From Amaranthus tricolor (Eukaryota > Streptophyta > Magnoliopsida > Caryophyllales > Amaranthaceae): a stretch of DNA of 64,000 nt. Of this stretch, positions 48,331-59,900 are shown piece by piece (positions within the stretch are counted from its first letter, which is position 1; each line of letters opens with the position of its first letter). A program made the translations under genes and the position numbers. The notes under the pieces were generated by a model. The model searched no databases, was not told the DNA's origin, and worked only from the letters and a program-made list of their open reading frames with translations. The stretch covers positions 10,447,224 to 10,511,223 of the forward strand of contig NC_080052.1 of assembly GCF_026212465.1 (NCBI RefSeq). The letters run 5' to 3'.

Positions 48331-48789
48331 AATCAGTTTAGTGTATACTCAGAAGCAAACCAAAACAGAAGCAAAAAATTTCACATTGAACCAACAAAAG
48401 AAGCAACAGCTGAACCAACAGCTGAACCAACGACAAAAGCAAAGTATTAACAGTAAATTGATGGCTTAATAATAAAATCAATTGCATGTCTCTTAGAGAA
48501 CAAATTGTTCTCATCATAGAGAACCCATAAAACAAATCAGTTGCCTCCTAAATTAGAAAAAGAACATAGCCTCCTAAACTTTAAGTTTGGTGGCCTTATG
48601 AACTCATAATCTTAACTTGGTGGCAAAAGATTCAATATTAGGGTTTTTGAGTAGCTAAGAATAAAAAATTTTCCCTCACAAACAAAAAATCATTGGGCAA
48701 AAAAGAGGTCTCAAAATCATCGTAGACCACAAAAATGCATAAAATCAAGCAACAAAAACCGAAATCATCACAAGAATAGAGGAAAAATA

Positions 48790-49215
48790 GATCTAGATGA
48801 ACAAACCCAAATCAGAGGAAAGAGATTGAAAATCGTACAATCCCATATGAGAAAGATGAAGAACCTGATGAACTAACCCAGATCAGAGGAGAGAGTATGA
48901 AAATCATACAATCCAGATGAGAAAGATGAAGAACTTGATAAACAAACCCATATAAGAGGAGAGAGAATGAAAATCATACAAACCCAAATGAGGAAGATGA
49001 AAAACATGTTGAACAAACCCATAACAGAGGAGAGAGTATGAAAATCGTACAAACCCAGATGAGGAAGATGAAGAACTTGATGAACAAACCCAGATTATAG
49101 GAGAGAGAATGAAAATCATATAAACCTAGATGAGGAAGATGAAAAATCTGATGAACATACCCATATTAGAGGAGAGAGAAGGAAAATCATACAAACCAAA
49201 ATGAGAAAGATGAAG
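48790..49215. repeat. Minisatellite of about 70-75-bp units
   Basis: Six units, each with GATGAACAAACCCA, CAGAGGAGAGAG, ATGAAAATCATACAA and GATGAGGAAGATGAAGAAC. Units differ by scattered substitutions. No conserved reading frame is evident on either strand. Confidence 0.85.
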
Positions 49216-49471
49216 AATTGAAGGATGAAGATGAAGAACTAAAATAAACATGCAGAGTTGAAAATGAAGAACTGACATTAGGGTTTAATGAGGGTGAATG
49301 AATCACATGTGAGGGGGGGGTGGGGTGCAATAAAAGGGAGGGAATAGTTAGGGGAACAATTAGGGGTACAATATTTTATGAGTTACATTAGGTAGTTAAG
49401 TAAGGATATATTTGTAAAAGCACAATGGACATAAGGATAAAATGGTAAAAAATTTTACACCAAAAAAAGAA

Positions 49472-49915
49472 GGAAAAATTACCCAGAATAATCCAACATA
49501 TTCGTGATTTTCCTACAATAATCCACCTATTGATTAACTATGAATAATCCCAATTTTGAGGGGTATTTTTCTAGAGTAAACCCGGTGACCGGATGACTTG
49601 CTATAGCAAGTTTTATTTTTTTAAAAAAAGATAAATTAAAATAAAATGTCGAAGAAAATGTTAAAAAAATGTTCAAATTTTATGACCTTTTTTATCATTT
49701 ACAATTTTTTATGTAAAATTTTAAAATTTTTTCTCTAATTTTAAATTAATTTTCAGTTTATTTTTTGGTGAATTACCTTCTAAAGCAGGTTATGGGTTAG
49801 CCAAGTTTACTCTAGGCAAATACCCCTTAAAGTTGGGATTATTCATGGTTAATCAATAAGTGAGATTATTGTAAGAAAATCAAGAATAGGTTGGATAATT
49901 CTAGGTAATTTTTCC
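49472..49915. mobile_element. Mutator-type MITE with long terminal inverted repeats
   Basis: A 444-bp element starting GGAAAAATTACC and ending GGTAATTTTTCC, with terminal inverted repeats of roughly 100 bp (for example TGGGATTATTCATGGTTAAT inverted against ATTAACTATGAATAATCCCA). It is flanked by the perfect 9-bp duplication AAAAAAGAA (49463-49471 and 49916-49924). Long inverted repeats and a 9-bp duplication are typical of Mutator-like elements. Confidence 0.85.
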
Positions 49916-50050
49916 AAAAAAGAAATGAGACAACTAAGATGAATTTACCCAATAAAAAAATAAAACAAGTAAATTGAATTAGAGGGAGTATATATAATTT
50001 GGGTGATAATGTATTGACTTATGCATAACTAAAAAAAATAAAAAATTCAT

Positions 50051-50565
50051 ATTAAAAAAATATGCTATTAGACGATTCAAATAAAATACTGCGTTCTCTG
50101 TTTGATTAAATTTTATACATTTAACTTCTTACTCTATCTAATGTGATTTTAATAATTTATATTTATAATATTATAAATAATTAAAAATAATAAAATATTA
50201 ATATTTTAAAAATACACAATTAAAACACTCAAATAAAATTTTATTTGACTATATTTTTTATTGCTGAGGAACGGTAACATACATAAATAAAAATATAAGT
50301 AATGCCAATATGCATAATGTGGCGAGCATTTTAAAACTTGATACCCTATAAGTGACGTGTTATTATATTTATCAATTCGGAGGAACCTTCATCAGCCGGG
50401 ATATAAATCATATAATAGTGTTGTAGTTAACTTGCAAAGAAACCTTTTCTCGTTGTCAACTAAAAATACTTCTTAGCCTTCTTTTTTCTCCCGCTTCTTC
50501 TAATTTTTATTAGCAGTATACAATTTTGCCCATAGAGTTTTGAGATTGTCTGAGATTCTTCAACT
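50051..50565 (+). promoter_or_regulatory. Upstream region and 5' UTR of LEUNIG
   Basis: About 515 bp between the repeat-rich region and the LEUNIG start codon. The last 110 bp contain CTTTTTTCTCCCGCTTCTTC, a pyrimidine-rich leader typical of plant genes. No clear TATA box is seen. The repeat region to the left places transposon DNA within about 0.5 kb of the start codon. Confidence 0.4.
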
Positions 50566-53500
50566 ATGTCACAACAAACCAACTGGGAAGCTGATAAAAT
50601 GTTAGTTTTCTGCCTAAATTTTTCACTTTATGAAGTTCTCTTTGAGCTAAAAACACCCATAAACTGAATTGTATTGGGTTTTTGTTCAATTTAAGGGCTA
50701 TTTTTGATTATATTTGAGTTGTGATTTAATGGGTATGACAAAAATTGAGTTTTTTTCAATGAAAATTGGTTGTGTTTTATTTTTTTTTTTAAGATTTTCA
50801 ATATGGCTTTGTTGTGTATATTGTTGTATTCTATGTTATTATACAGTAATAGTTGAGGGATTTTATTGATTGTTAAATTTATTGGAAGGTTCTATATTTT
50901 TGATGGTTTTTGTGTATTTACTTGTATTTTAATTATTTTTGATTAATCAGTTAAATATTAGGGTTTTTATTTATTTGGGGTTTGATATTTCCGAAAAAAG
51001 CTGCAGGTTTAACAAATAAATGACACTGAGAAACAAAATTTGAGATTGTATGTTCTTTTTTCTCAATCAGGGTTATGAAAATCCAGAATTTAGTAGGTTA
51101 AGTCAAATTTAAAGATTATAGCAGTAATTTGTTCAATAGGGGTTGGTTGTGTGATGATGAATCTTGTTTTTTGATACTCGCTCAATGCGTGTCAGGTTGG
51201 ATGTTTATATACATGATTATTTTGTAAAGAGGAAGTTACATGCTTCTGCTAAAGCTTTTCAGCAGGAGGGAAAAGTATCTGCAGATCCTGTTGGTAAGTG
51301 AAGTTTTAAGATCGTAGTATATGCTGAATTTTGATAATATTTTGTTTTAAGATTTGTTGGTAATTTTTGCTTCGCTTGATGCTGTAGCAATTGATGCTCC
51401 TGGTGGTTTTCTTTTCGAGTGGTGGTCGGTATTTTGGGATATATTTATTGCAAGAACTAATGAAAAACACTCTGAACCTGCAGCTTCATATATAGAGGTA
51501 GGCTTTTTGTTATTCTGTTGTTAAAGTCCTAATAGGATTGTTGGGATGAGCTGAGCCTTGAAACATTTTGTATGAAATTTTTTTCCCCACATAGTGTTGG
51601 AAATACTTCACATGTGAGACAAGATCCCACAACGACAAAATAGTGGGTTGTGGACTTGCATATATTGGGTGTGCTAATCCTCCTACGACCATATGATTTT
51701 GGGAAACAAGGAACCTCACCAAGTGTATGTGCAAGTCAACGCTCTTGACCCTTGGGTTTGTAGGATCGAGCCCACGGGTGTCCCATGTCCACAAGAATGG
51801 GCCACGGTGAGATCATGTGGCGGATTTTCACGGCCTAATACATAGTACATGTAGTTTTTTTGTATTAAAATTTTGATTTTAGTGATTATGTGACGGACTG
51901 AGCCTTGATACATTTTGTTTGTCTCAAGTGAAATTTATTTGCTCGGATATTTGAATTGAGGCTTCTTGGTCCTGATTAGACAATTGAATAAGACTCTTTA
52001 GTGTCTTGGTCACTGTGAACATTGCTATCTTCAAATTGCAGATGGTTGACACTGGTTTAACCAAATGGTGATACTCAACCTCAACAGTTTAGCTTATCTC
52101 AATAACTTGTTTTTTTTATATTGATAGCTTCATGGTCAATGTCTAGTCAAAATTTATGGGCAGAAAGGATGGGGTTGTGACTCTTAAAACCTAATGATTC
52201 ATTGATCTTTCCAACTGACATTGAAGCTTACTTGATTAGTGGGGTGGACAATATAAGAGGGCGTGAATTGTTAGGTTGTTATTTGTGTGGACATCTATTA
52301 GAATTAAAAGTAAGACAATCAAGAAGCGTAAAAAGACACAATAAATATCATTAGCAAAATTCCATGACCCAACAAATTAAAACCTCCATCCACTGTAAAA
52401 GTGCATTAAATGCGTTATACAAATCCGTTGTGTAGGGTGTTCAAATATACTGGACCCGCTTGATCCAACCCCTTGACCCGCTACCAAATAGTGGATCAAT
52501 ATTCTTATAAAAATATTTTTCCCGACCCGCTTTAATTGGGTCGGGTCATGGGCGACATATTAATTATTCGCGGGTACCTAATGACACGTTAAAAAAGCTA
52601 TCTAGTTGAATTTATAATAAAAATATTCTAACTCTTCAAGTCTCATTTCTCCTACACTCGTTTTCACTCCCATTAAGCCAAAACACACTAACATTTATTG
52701 TTAAATAGTAAACATACTGCAAAACAAGGACAAAATTCAAACCTTATAACGAACCAATATTGTGTAATGTGTCATGGAAAAAACGATTTGGCTAGGACAA
52801 ATCTCCACTTTAAGAGGTAAAGATATGTCTTAGAAGTACTCATGGAGTAACCAAAGTTATTAAGTAACTTGGATGATTTTGAAATTTTCTTGACCTATGT
52901 GATTTTTAGTGAGAAAACTGATTTTATCAGTCCAAACTTCCAATTTCCAAAGCATGCCATCGTACCTTTTGATTTACTTAGCATAGTCTCAGGCTTGCTT
53001 TCATCCTTTGTGCGGTCCTTACTCATAATTGATTTACTGAAACCAGTTAAGAGCTCAACGCTTGACATCATTTGTTTCTTTGTTTAGTCCCCTGACCTTA
53101 TTCCTTTTCCCTCCAAGCTGGGAATGAAATAGATGAGGGTTGCATACCTTAAGATTTATAATGATAGGGTTTATGGGCCATGAGGATTCATTTGTTTGTA
53201 GTTCTAGAATTCTTTATGGAATGATAATTTTTAAATCGTTTTAAGATTTATAATGATAGGGTTTAAGGCACCAATATAGCATTAGAAAGAAAATTTTAAG
53301 TGTTTGCTATGCTCAATGCAAAGTGGAAAAGCATGGCCATGGTGTCAAAATTCGGTCGAGTCAACTCATAACAGTTGAGTTGATTTGGTTTTCAAGCCTA
53401 CCCTTTGAGATTTTGCAATCTACCCACTGTTTCAAAATCCGTTGGATTAGGGCATTTATCGACTGCTTTGGTCGTTTTGAATCAGAATTTGTCCCTTTTA

Positions 53501-55155
53501 ACACGCAAACTTGATAAATATGGGTGATATTCATCCTTTTATTAGTATAATCCTTACCACCCATACTTTTATGAGCAAGAAGCAACAATAAATGAAATAA
53601 TTGTGAAGAAAAAAAGCATTGAAAACTTAGACATGGACGAAATTTGAAGAACACTCGAGTCACTAGACCACTGAACCAATTCGGGTTTCAAAATGAAGTG
53701 AGAGAAAGTTCTAATGTAAGTGAAAAGGAATCTTGAAAAATATGAAAAGTATCCCTTATGCGCATAGTTATTAGAATCCCGATTCTTATCTACGATTTTA
53801 CGGTCCTACGATCCAAAAATAGACAACCGATTTGGATTGTAGGTAGGATTTTAATGTTGTTAGAATCGTGCGATCCTAATTAGTTCAACAATTTAAGCGG
53901 TAGGATCATAATACGATTCTACGATTCTACGATCCAACCACCCGATCCTACAAGGAAAGTTGCCATTGTAAATATTTCATATAATCTAGATTTTTCACAT
54001 ATGTATAAATATATATATATTTGAAATAATTATATTAATACAACTATAAAATTCAAAATTTTCTTTATTCGCAGTTTAAAAATTATTATTAAGAGTATTT
54101 TTGAAGTCAAATAAGTTTTTACTTACACCTTAAAACTTGAAAAAAGAACAAATATAAAATGATAATCAGTATTTCAAAGCACATCAATGCATATTTATAG
54201 GATCACACTATCCTACGATCTAATTCTACCGATTTCGATCCTACCCACTCAACGATCCTAGGTAGAATCCTGATTCTAACAACTTTGCTTATGCGTGCAA
54301 TCTGTGTTATGAGTACTTTGTTATTTTTGTTAAATATTAAAAATGTTTTTATGTTGGCAAGTGGGCCAGTGGGCATGTGAATGTCAAGTGAAAGATTCTT
54401 TCATTTTTACAAAGTCTTTAATTATATGTACTTTTTTATTGTTAGAAGTCAAATGCGTTCTGAAAATAGGTGATCTTATTATTTTCAAAATTTTAAATAG
54501 TTATTAATGTTTTTGAACATTGAATATTTTGTTTATATCATTTTTTTGTAAAATCACACACTATAGAGTAAATTTATCATAATAAATTTTTTATTAACTG
54601 TGATTTTTTATTAATTAATTTTTTATCATAATAAATTTTTTCAAAAATTTACTAAAAACATATGGCGACCGCGACTGCGATTGTGTTTTTGCATCATGTT
54701 AATTACACCTTATTCATAATAAAGTCTTGACAAGATAATTAAGTCAAATAACTAAATAGGTTCTTGAGAACAAGGGAAAGGAAAGTGATTGTTTTTTTTA
54801 TTAGCTCTACTGAAATTAATGCTCAAATACCAAGAGTTGCTAGCGCGATCACTACACCAAGTTTTCCCTTTTCAATTTCAAAGAAGTGAGAGTTTAGTTT
54901 TGCGGATGTTTGTAGAGAGGAGATATGGGAATGGACTTTTTGTGGGTGCTACCATTGAGTTTTTACGCGAACAAGAATTATGGTGGAGGCATGGAACAAT
55001 AATGTAGGTCGTATGCCAGTTTGTAGCAGATTTTAAGCTCACCGAACAGCAAAATCTTGTGAAATTATACGTAATCTAAAATCGTAGATTAACAATAAGT
55101 CATAACAACCACTATAAGCTGTTATTTTAATATATTATCCTTTATTTTCTGTTTT

Positions 55156-55197
<42 letters not shown>

Positions 55198-56962
55198 GTG
55201 TGTTAGGTTCTATTATAAGTTTATTTAAATGTATATTCTAGAAAACCTGAATTACTATGATAAAATAGATATTTTAAAGTCATATATTCACATTGCCATG
55301 TCCGAGAAACAAATCATAATGCTGCGAGGTGTTGTGTCTAGGGGTGAAAGTTCGGTGTTCGGTTTGGACTTTTGATGAAACCAAATCAAACCGTATTAAT
55401 TTCGGTCTAATTTTTTTCAGTCCAAATCCAAACCTTATTTTGTTCGTTTTCCAAACCACACCAAACAGCATTACATTAACCCAGATCGAGTCCAAACCGC
55501 CAATCGTGACGACATCGGTGATTTTTTCTATGGTCATAGACAGAGGCAGCTAAATGCATGTGCAATCTGAGCTCATGCACAAGGCCCCCAAATTTTGGGG
55601 TTTAAATATAGATGTTTTGTTGCATGTCTATTATACTAAATTTGGTTTGGTGGTATGATTAAGAATTTTCTAATCTAGAGGCGAGGTTTTTGAATACTAA
55701 CAAACCAGTTTGATTTTTGCAAATTAGTCCTTTATATCATGAATAATTTTGCATCCAATGGCAACAATAACTTTTGTTATTCCTTTTTTTCTATCTTTTT
55801 GGTTTATTAATTGATTAATTTATTTAAGAATGTGAAGTTACTTAGCTTAATGGGGAGTTAAAAGACTTTCTTCCTTCCCTTCAATAATTACTCATTTAAA
55901 ATTTCAATGAATTAAAAGATATCTTTTCTCCTCAATAATGGAGGATTCCCTTTAACAAATTATTGGGTTGGTTTGGTTAATTAGCGAGCATATTGGGTGA
56001 GTTTAATGTTAACTTTTTGCCTTTTTGAATTTCGAAATAGCCATTCTAGTTATTTTTTCCTTTTTCTTACTAGAATTTTCAAATTCTTATTTTTGGCATT
56101 GAAGTAAAGAAAACAAGATGTGTGGACATAAAAGGGTGAATGTTTTGCTATTCTTAAACAATAATTATCAACTCATAACTTATATGTATTAAGGTCATAG
56201 AAATTCATATTTTTTTGCTTCAAAGTTTGTATGACTATATTTATAAATTTTTAATGTAAACATTTCCGTTGCTTTGCTGCCCACTTTTTATCTTTCGCTT
56301 CAGACCTAGAAAATGTCTAAGACGGCACTGGGTGGAGGTGTCAATAACTTGTAGTGCTTTTTGGTTGGTTAGAAATCGGGGTTAGGGGTAGGCTGTGGTG
56401 TTGGTGCTGCTAGAAGTGGATATGAGATTGTAGGTTTTTTCTGAGTAGTCATGTTGCTGTGTCGGTTGTCATGGGAGAAGAGGCAGCAGACCCATGTGTT
56501 ATGAAGATGATGAAGAAAGCAGAGGGAGAGAGATGATTTTTTAGAAAATGAAAATTTGAGAACTCCAATACCACGATTCCACGTGGCTTGGGACCTTAAG
56601 TTACCTATTGTTCAGGCTGAAATTCATTGTGGGCCATATTGATTAGACAATCCTCAAGGCTAGGACTGATAAAAGAAGGCTGGGCATTTTTGTTCTAGTC
56701 ACTCAAAAGGTGGGACTGATATGAGAAGGAGGGCATAGTTGGGAGTTGGGATTGACCTTGTGAACCCTCTTTTTTAGTAATGAGTTATATGATGCTACTA
56801 TGCTATTGTTATTGTCATCCTTTTTGATGATTAGCTTATGTTTTCTCTTGCATTAAAATGATAGACACAAATGTCCAAAGCAAGGGAGCAACAACAAATT
56901 CAGCAACAAAAATCACAACAGATGCAAATGCAACAAATTTATATGCAAAGGCAGTTACAGGC

Positions 56963-56995
<33 letters not shown>

Positions 56996-59900
56996 ACAAA
57001 GAAGAGATGGTGGCCAACTTTTAAATGGAAATACCAGTGGGATTACCAATGCTGATCCTCTTATGAGATCAAACTCTGGAAGTGCAAATGCTATGGCTGC
57101 AAAAATGTATGAGGATAAGTTAAAGCTGCCACAACAAAGAGAAGCTTCAGAGGATATCAAGGTAAATGTAGAATGATTTTTGGATACCCTAAATATAACT
57201 CTGGTTTTTCTTTAAGTACTCAAATTAAATTGGTAGGTGAGACTGTTTTTCAATTATTTTTCAGCCAAGATTAGGGGACAATGTTGGAAGCCATCTTCTA
57301 GATCCAAATCATGCATCAATGTTGAAATCAGCTGCTGTTGGTGGCCAGCATCAAGGGTAAACATGCTTAGTTTGTTGTTTCTATATCATTGGTCTCTTTT
57401 TAATGTTGCATTTTGTTAACAATTTGATTGTCTTTGTAAGGCAAGCCGTGCATGGGACTCCTGGAAGTATCTCAGGGAATCTTCAGAATTTTCAAAATCG
57501 GAGTCCACAGCTTCCTCTTTCAGCACAAGTATGCATATGAGTTCTCTTAGATACTTTTGTATTGTTATGTTGACATTCTTATGTACCTGATTGTTTTTCT
57601 TAGACTAAAACAACCTTGTGAGTTATATTTTGTGCTTTTGCACATCTTCGTTGTAGATCCAAAGGCCCTCTTGGCTGCTTAAATATATTTTGTTCACACT
57701 GTACTTGCCCATTTTTGATACTACAATATTTCATTGCTTCAATGCCATCAAGTGGCTACCACCTAATGTGGGATTTGGGGGTCGGATATACGCAACCTTA
57801 CTCATGTTAGTGATAAGACTAATAAACAGTCTTTACGATTACTTACCCATTTTTTGATACAGGACATAAAACCTGAGATAAATCCCATGATTAATGCTAG
57901 AGCTGGCGGTGCAGGTGGTCCAGAAGGGTCTATGATGGGAATTTCTGGTAAGTTGTCAAAGAAGCAAAAACAAAAGGGCTTGAAGACTCAGTTTCAGATT
58001 TGTAGTTTCTTGTGTGTTTTGAGGATCTAGACCTTGACTGCTTTGACATCTTGAGCCATTCCTAGTTTTCACGTTATTTATCTATGAAAGCAAAGTAGTG
58101 TATAATATTGTTTCCCACTGGTTCAAGGCTTCCAGCAGTGGCAAAGCCACATGGGGGCCAGTAGGGCGGCCCCCACCATCTACTTTTGTATATTTTTAGT
58201 TCGGCCCTGTAAATTTTTTGATTATATATTGCTAGTATTTCTTCATAATTTCCCGGCCTCCTTAATTTTTATTTTTTGACTTTGCTTCTAGCTTCAAGCA
58301 CTTTATCCTTGTACGATGTGTATGTATAGGTCATGATTTATAATACTTTACTATATCATTAAAACTAGTAATTCTTTCCAACTTGAAATCACAATATGCA
58401 TGTGCGTGGTTTCTGTGTAAGAAATTTTGTTTTGTTATTATTTTTTTTCTTTTTTAGTGTTGAATTTAATGCATGAACTAATCTGCCAGAAGATTATTGC
58501 TGCCTATGACATCTCTGTTACAAATTTGCAAACTATTTCACCGTCAAAATATAGTTCATTGTTGACTTTTAATCATGTTAAAGAGTGAAACTAGGCCTGT
58601 ATTCTATGTCACATTTTATATACAGATTTCTTAGAATATACTTTGAAACAAAATACATCCATAGTTTTCTTATATTGTAAAACTCTTTGATTCTAGGAAA
58701 TCATGATTTGCATGCCAAATTTTACGCAAAATGCCAAGTAAAATTGTATTTTCTGAAGGGAATTTAATTTTGTTACAGGATATGCTTACATTTTAAAACA
58801 TAGGTCCATGTTTTCTATTTTGGGTTTTTAGAGTGATTAAATGATTATGATTTAACCTTGCTAGCTGTTGGTTTGTTCAATATACTAACTATATGCATTT
58901 ATGACACAGGTTCGAATCAAGGTGGTAACGGTTTGATGCTAAGAGGATGGCCACTAACAGTACGTTCTCTTAGTGCTCTCGCTCTTTCTGTTCTTCAATT
59001 GCTAAGTTACCAGTCCTCTGGCTTGTTCTACATTGGTCAGGCTAGAAATATAGTTATTCTTCAAGTATCTTTCCATTTCCCATTGGCTTCTGTTTTCTCT
59101 CGTGCTTGAATTCGAGCTGAGTGTGTGAATGTTTAGCTTGCTATGATTAGTTCTTTTTAGCTCTTCTTGATCTTTGTGGAAGGACATCATTTCCAAAAAC
59201 ATGGGGTAAAAAGCTTACTCCCTCCGTCCCATTGAATTCGCGGCATTTGCCATTTTGGTTCGTCCCACTTAATTTGCATCATTTCTATTTTTGGATAGTG
59301 GCCACCACTTTCTTTTACTCTCACCCATACATTTTAACTCTTTTTTAATTTCATCCACACAATTCATTCTCTCTTCATTTATTACCATTATCCACCTTTT
59401 TTCTTAAAAAATATATCAATTTTCTCTTTGATTCAATCTATAAGGGACAAAGTAGTATTTCATTACTGAATTTAGTGAGTCGAGAACAATTTTTGATGTC
59501 TCTATATTCGTGTTTCAACCTCTTTGCCTGTGTTTTGGCTTTGTCGACTGTTGTTTCATTTTTCTAGTCTCTTTCTAGCGTATCCTATGTAGTCGAATTT
59601 CATCATGTAATCGACCATTTACGATGAAAGTATATGCTTCTTATTAGAGAGCACAGTTGTTACCTTATTTACGTTTTGCTTGTGATTTTTAGGGATTTGA
59701 TTCTCTACGACCGGGAATGCTTCCAACGCAAAAATCTATGATTCAGTCATCCCAACCTTTGCAACAACTCCAGCTGCAGCAGCAACTATACATGCATGCA
59801 CAACAGAACCTTGCTTCCCCCTCCATGGATATGGAGACCAGAAGGAGGATGCTTCTTAATAGTAACAGAAATGTGAATCTTAGTAAAGATGGGCAGCTGA

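Larger units (their letters stand above)
47186..49989. mobile_element. Stowaway-like MITE, expanded by later insertions
   Basis: The outer ends are CTCCCTCCAATTCAATTTAC (from 47186) and its inverted partner GTAAATTGAATTAGAGGGAG (to 49989), flanked by TA. The halves are now 2.8 kb apart because other sequences lie between them: a second MITE (47265-47530), a repeat-rich block (about 47540-49440) and a Mutator-type MITE (49472-49915). Confidence 0.65.
33780..50050 (+). repeat. Tandem series of LTR-like units joined by 19-nt primer-site stubs
   Basis: Units starting TGTAACACC(C/T)CCATAATTAG and ending GG(T)GTTACA follow each other at 34388-39260, 39280-42416 and from 42436 on, preceded by a partial unit (about 33780-34368). 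Between consecutive units lie exactly 19 nt containing TGGTATCAGAGC or a close variant. With inserted elements ignored, the best complete unit is about 2.3 kb; the next is about 0.86 kb with a deletion near 39775. I see no gag or pol coding between units. The right edge is uncertain, since the last unit is cut by MITEs at 47186-49991. Confidence 0.72.

Noticed and set aside
48904..49119. Serine-rich open frame on the minus strand
   Set aside because: It follows the roughly 72-bp minisatellite period; similarity between its halves reflects the repeat, not a protein family.
51510..51913. Minus-strand frames in LEUNIG intron 3 as a gene
   Set aside because: The stretch is flanked by intron sequence of LEUNIG, has no start or domain support, and looks like a dispersed repeat fragment.
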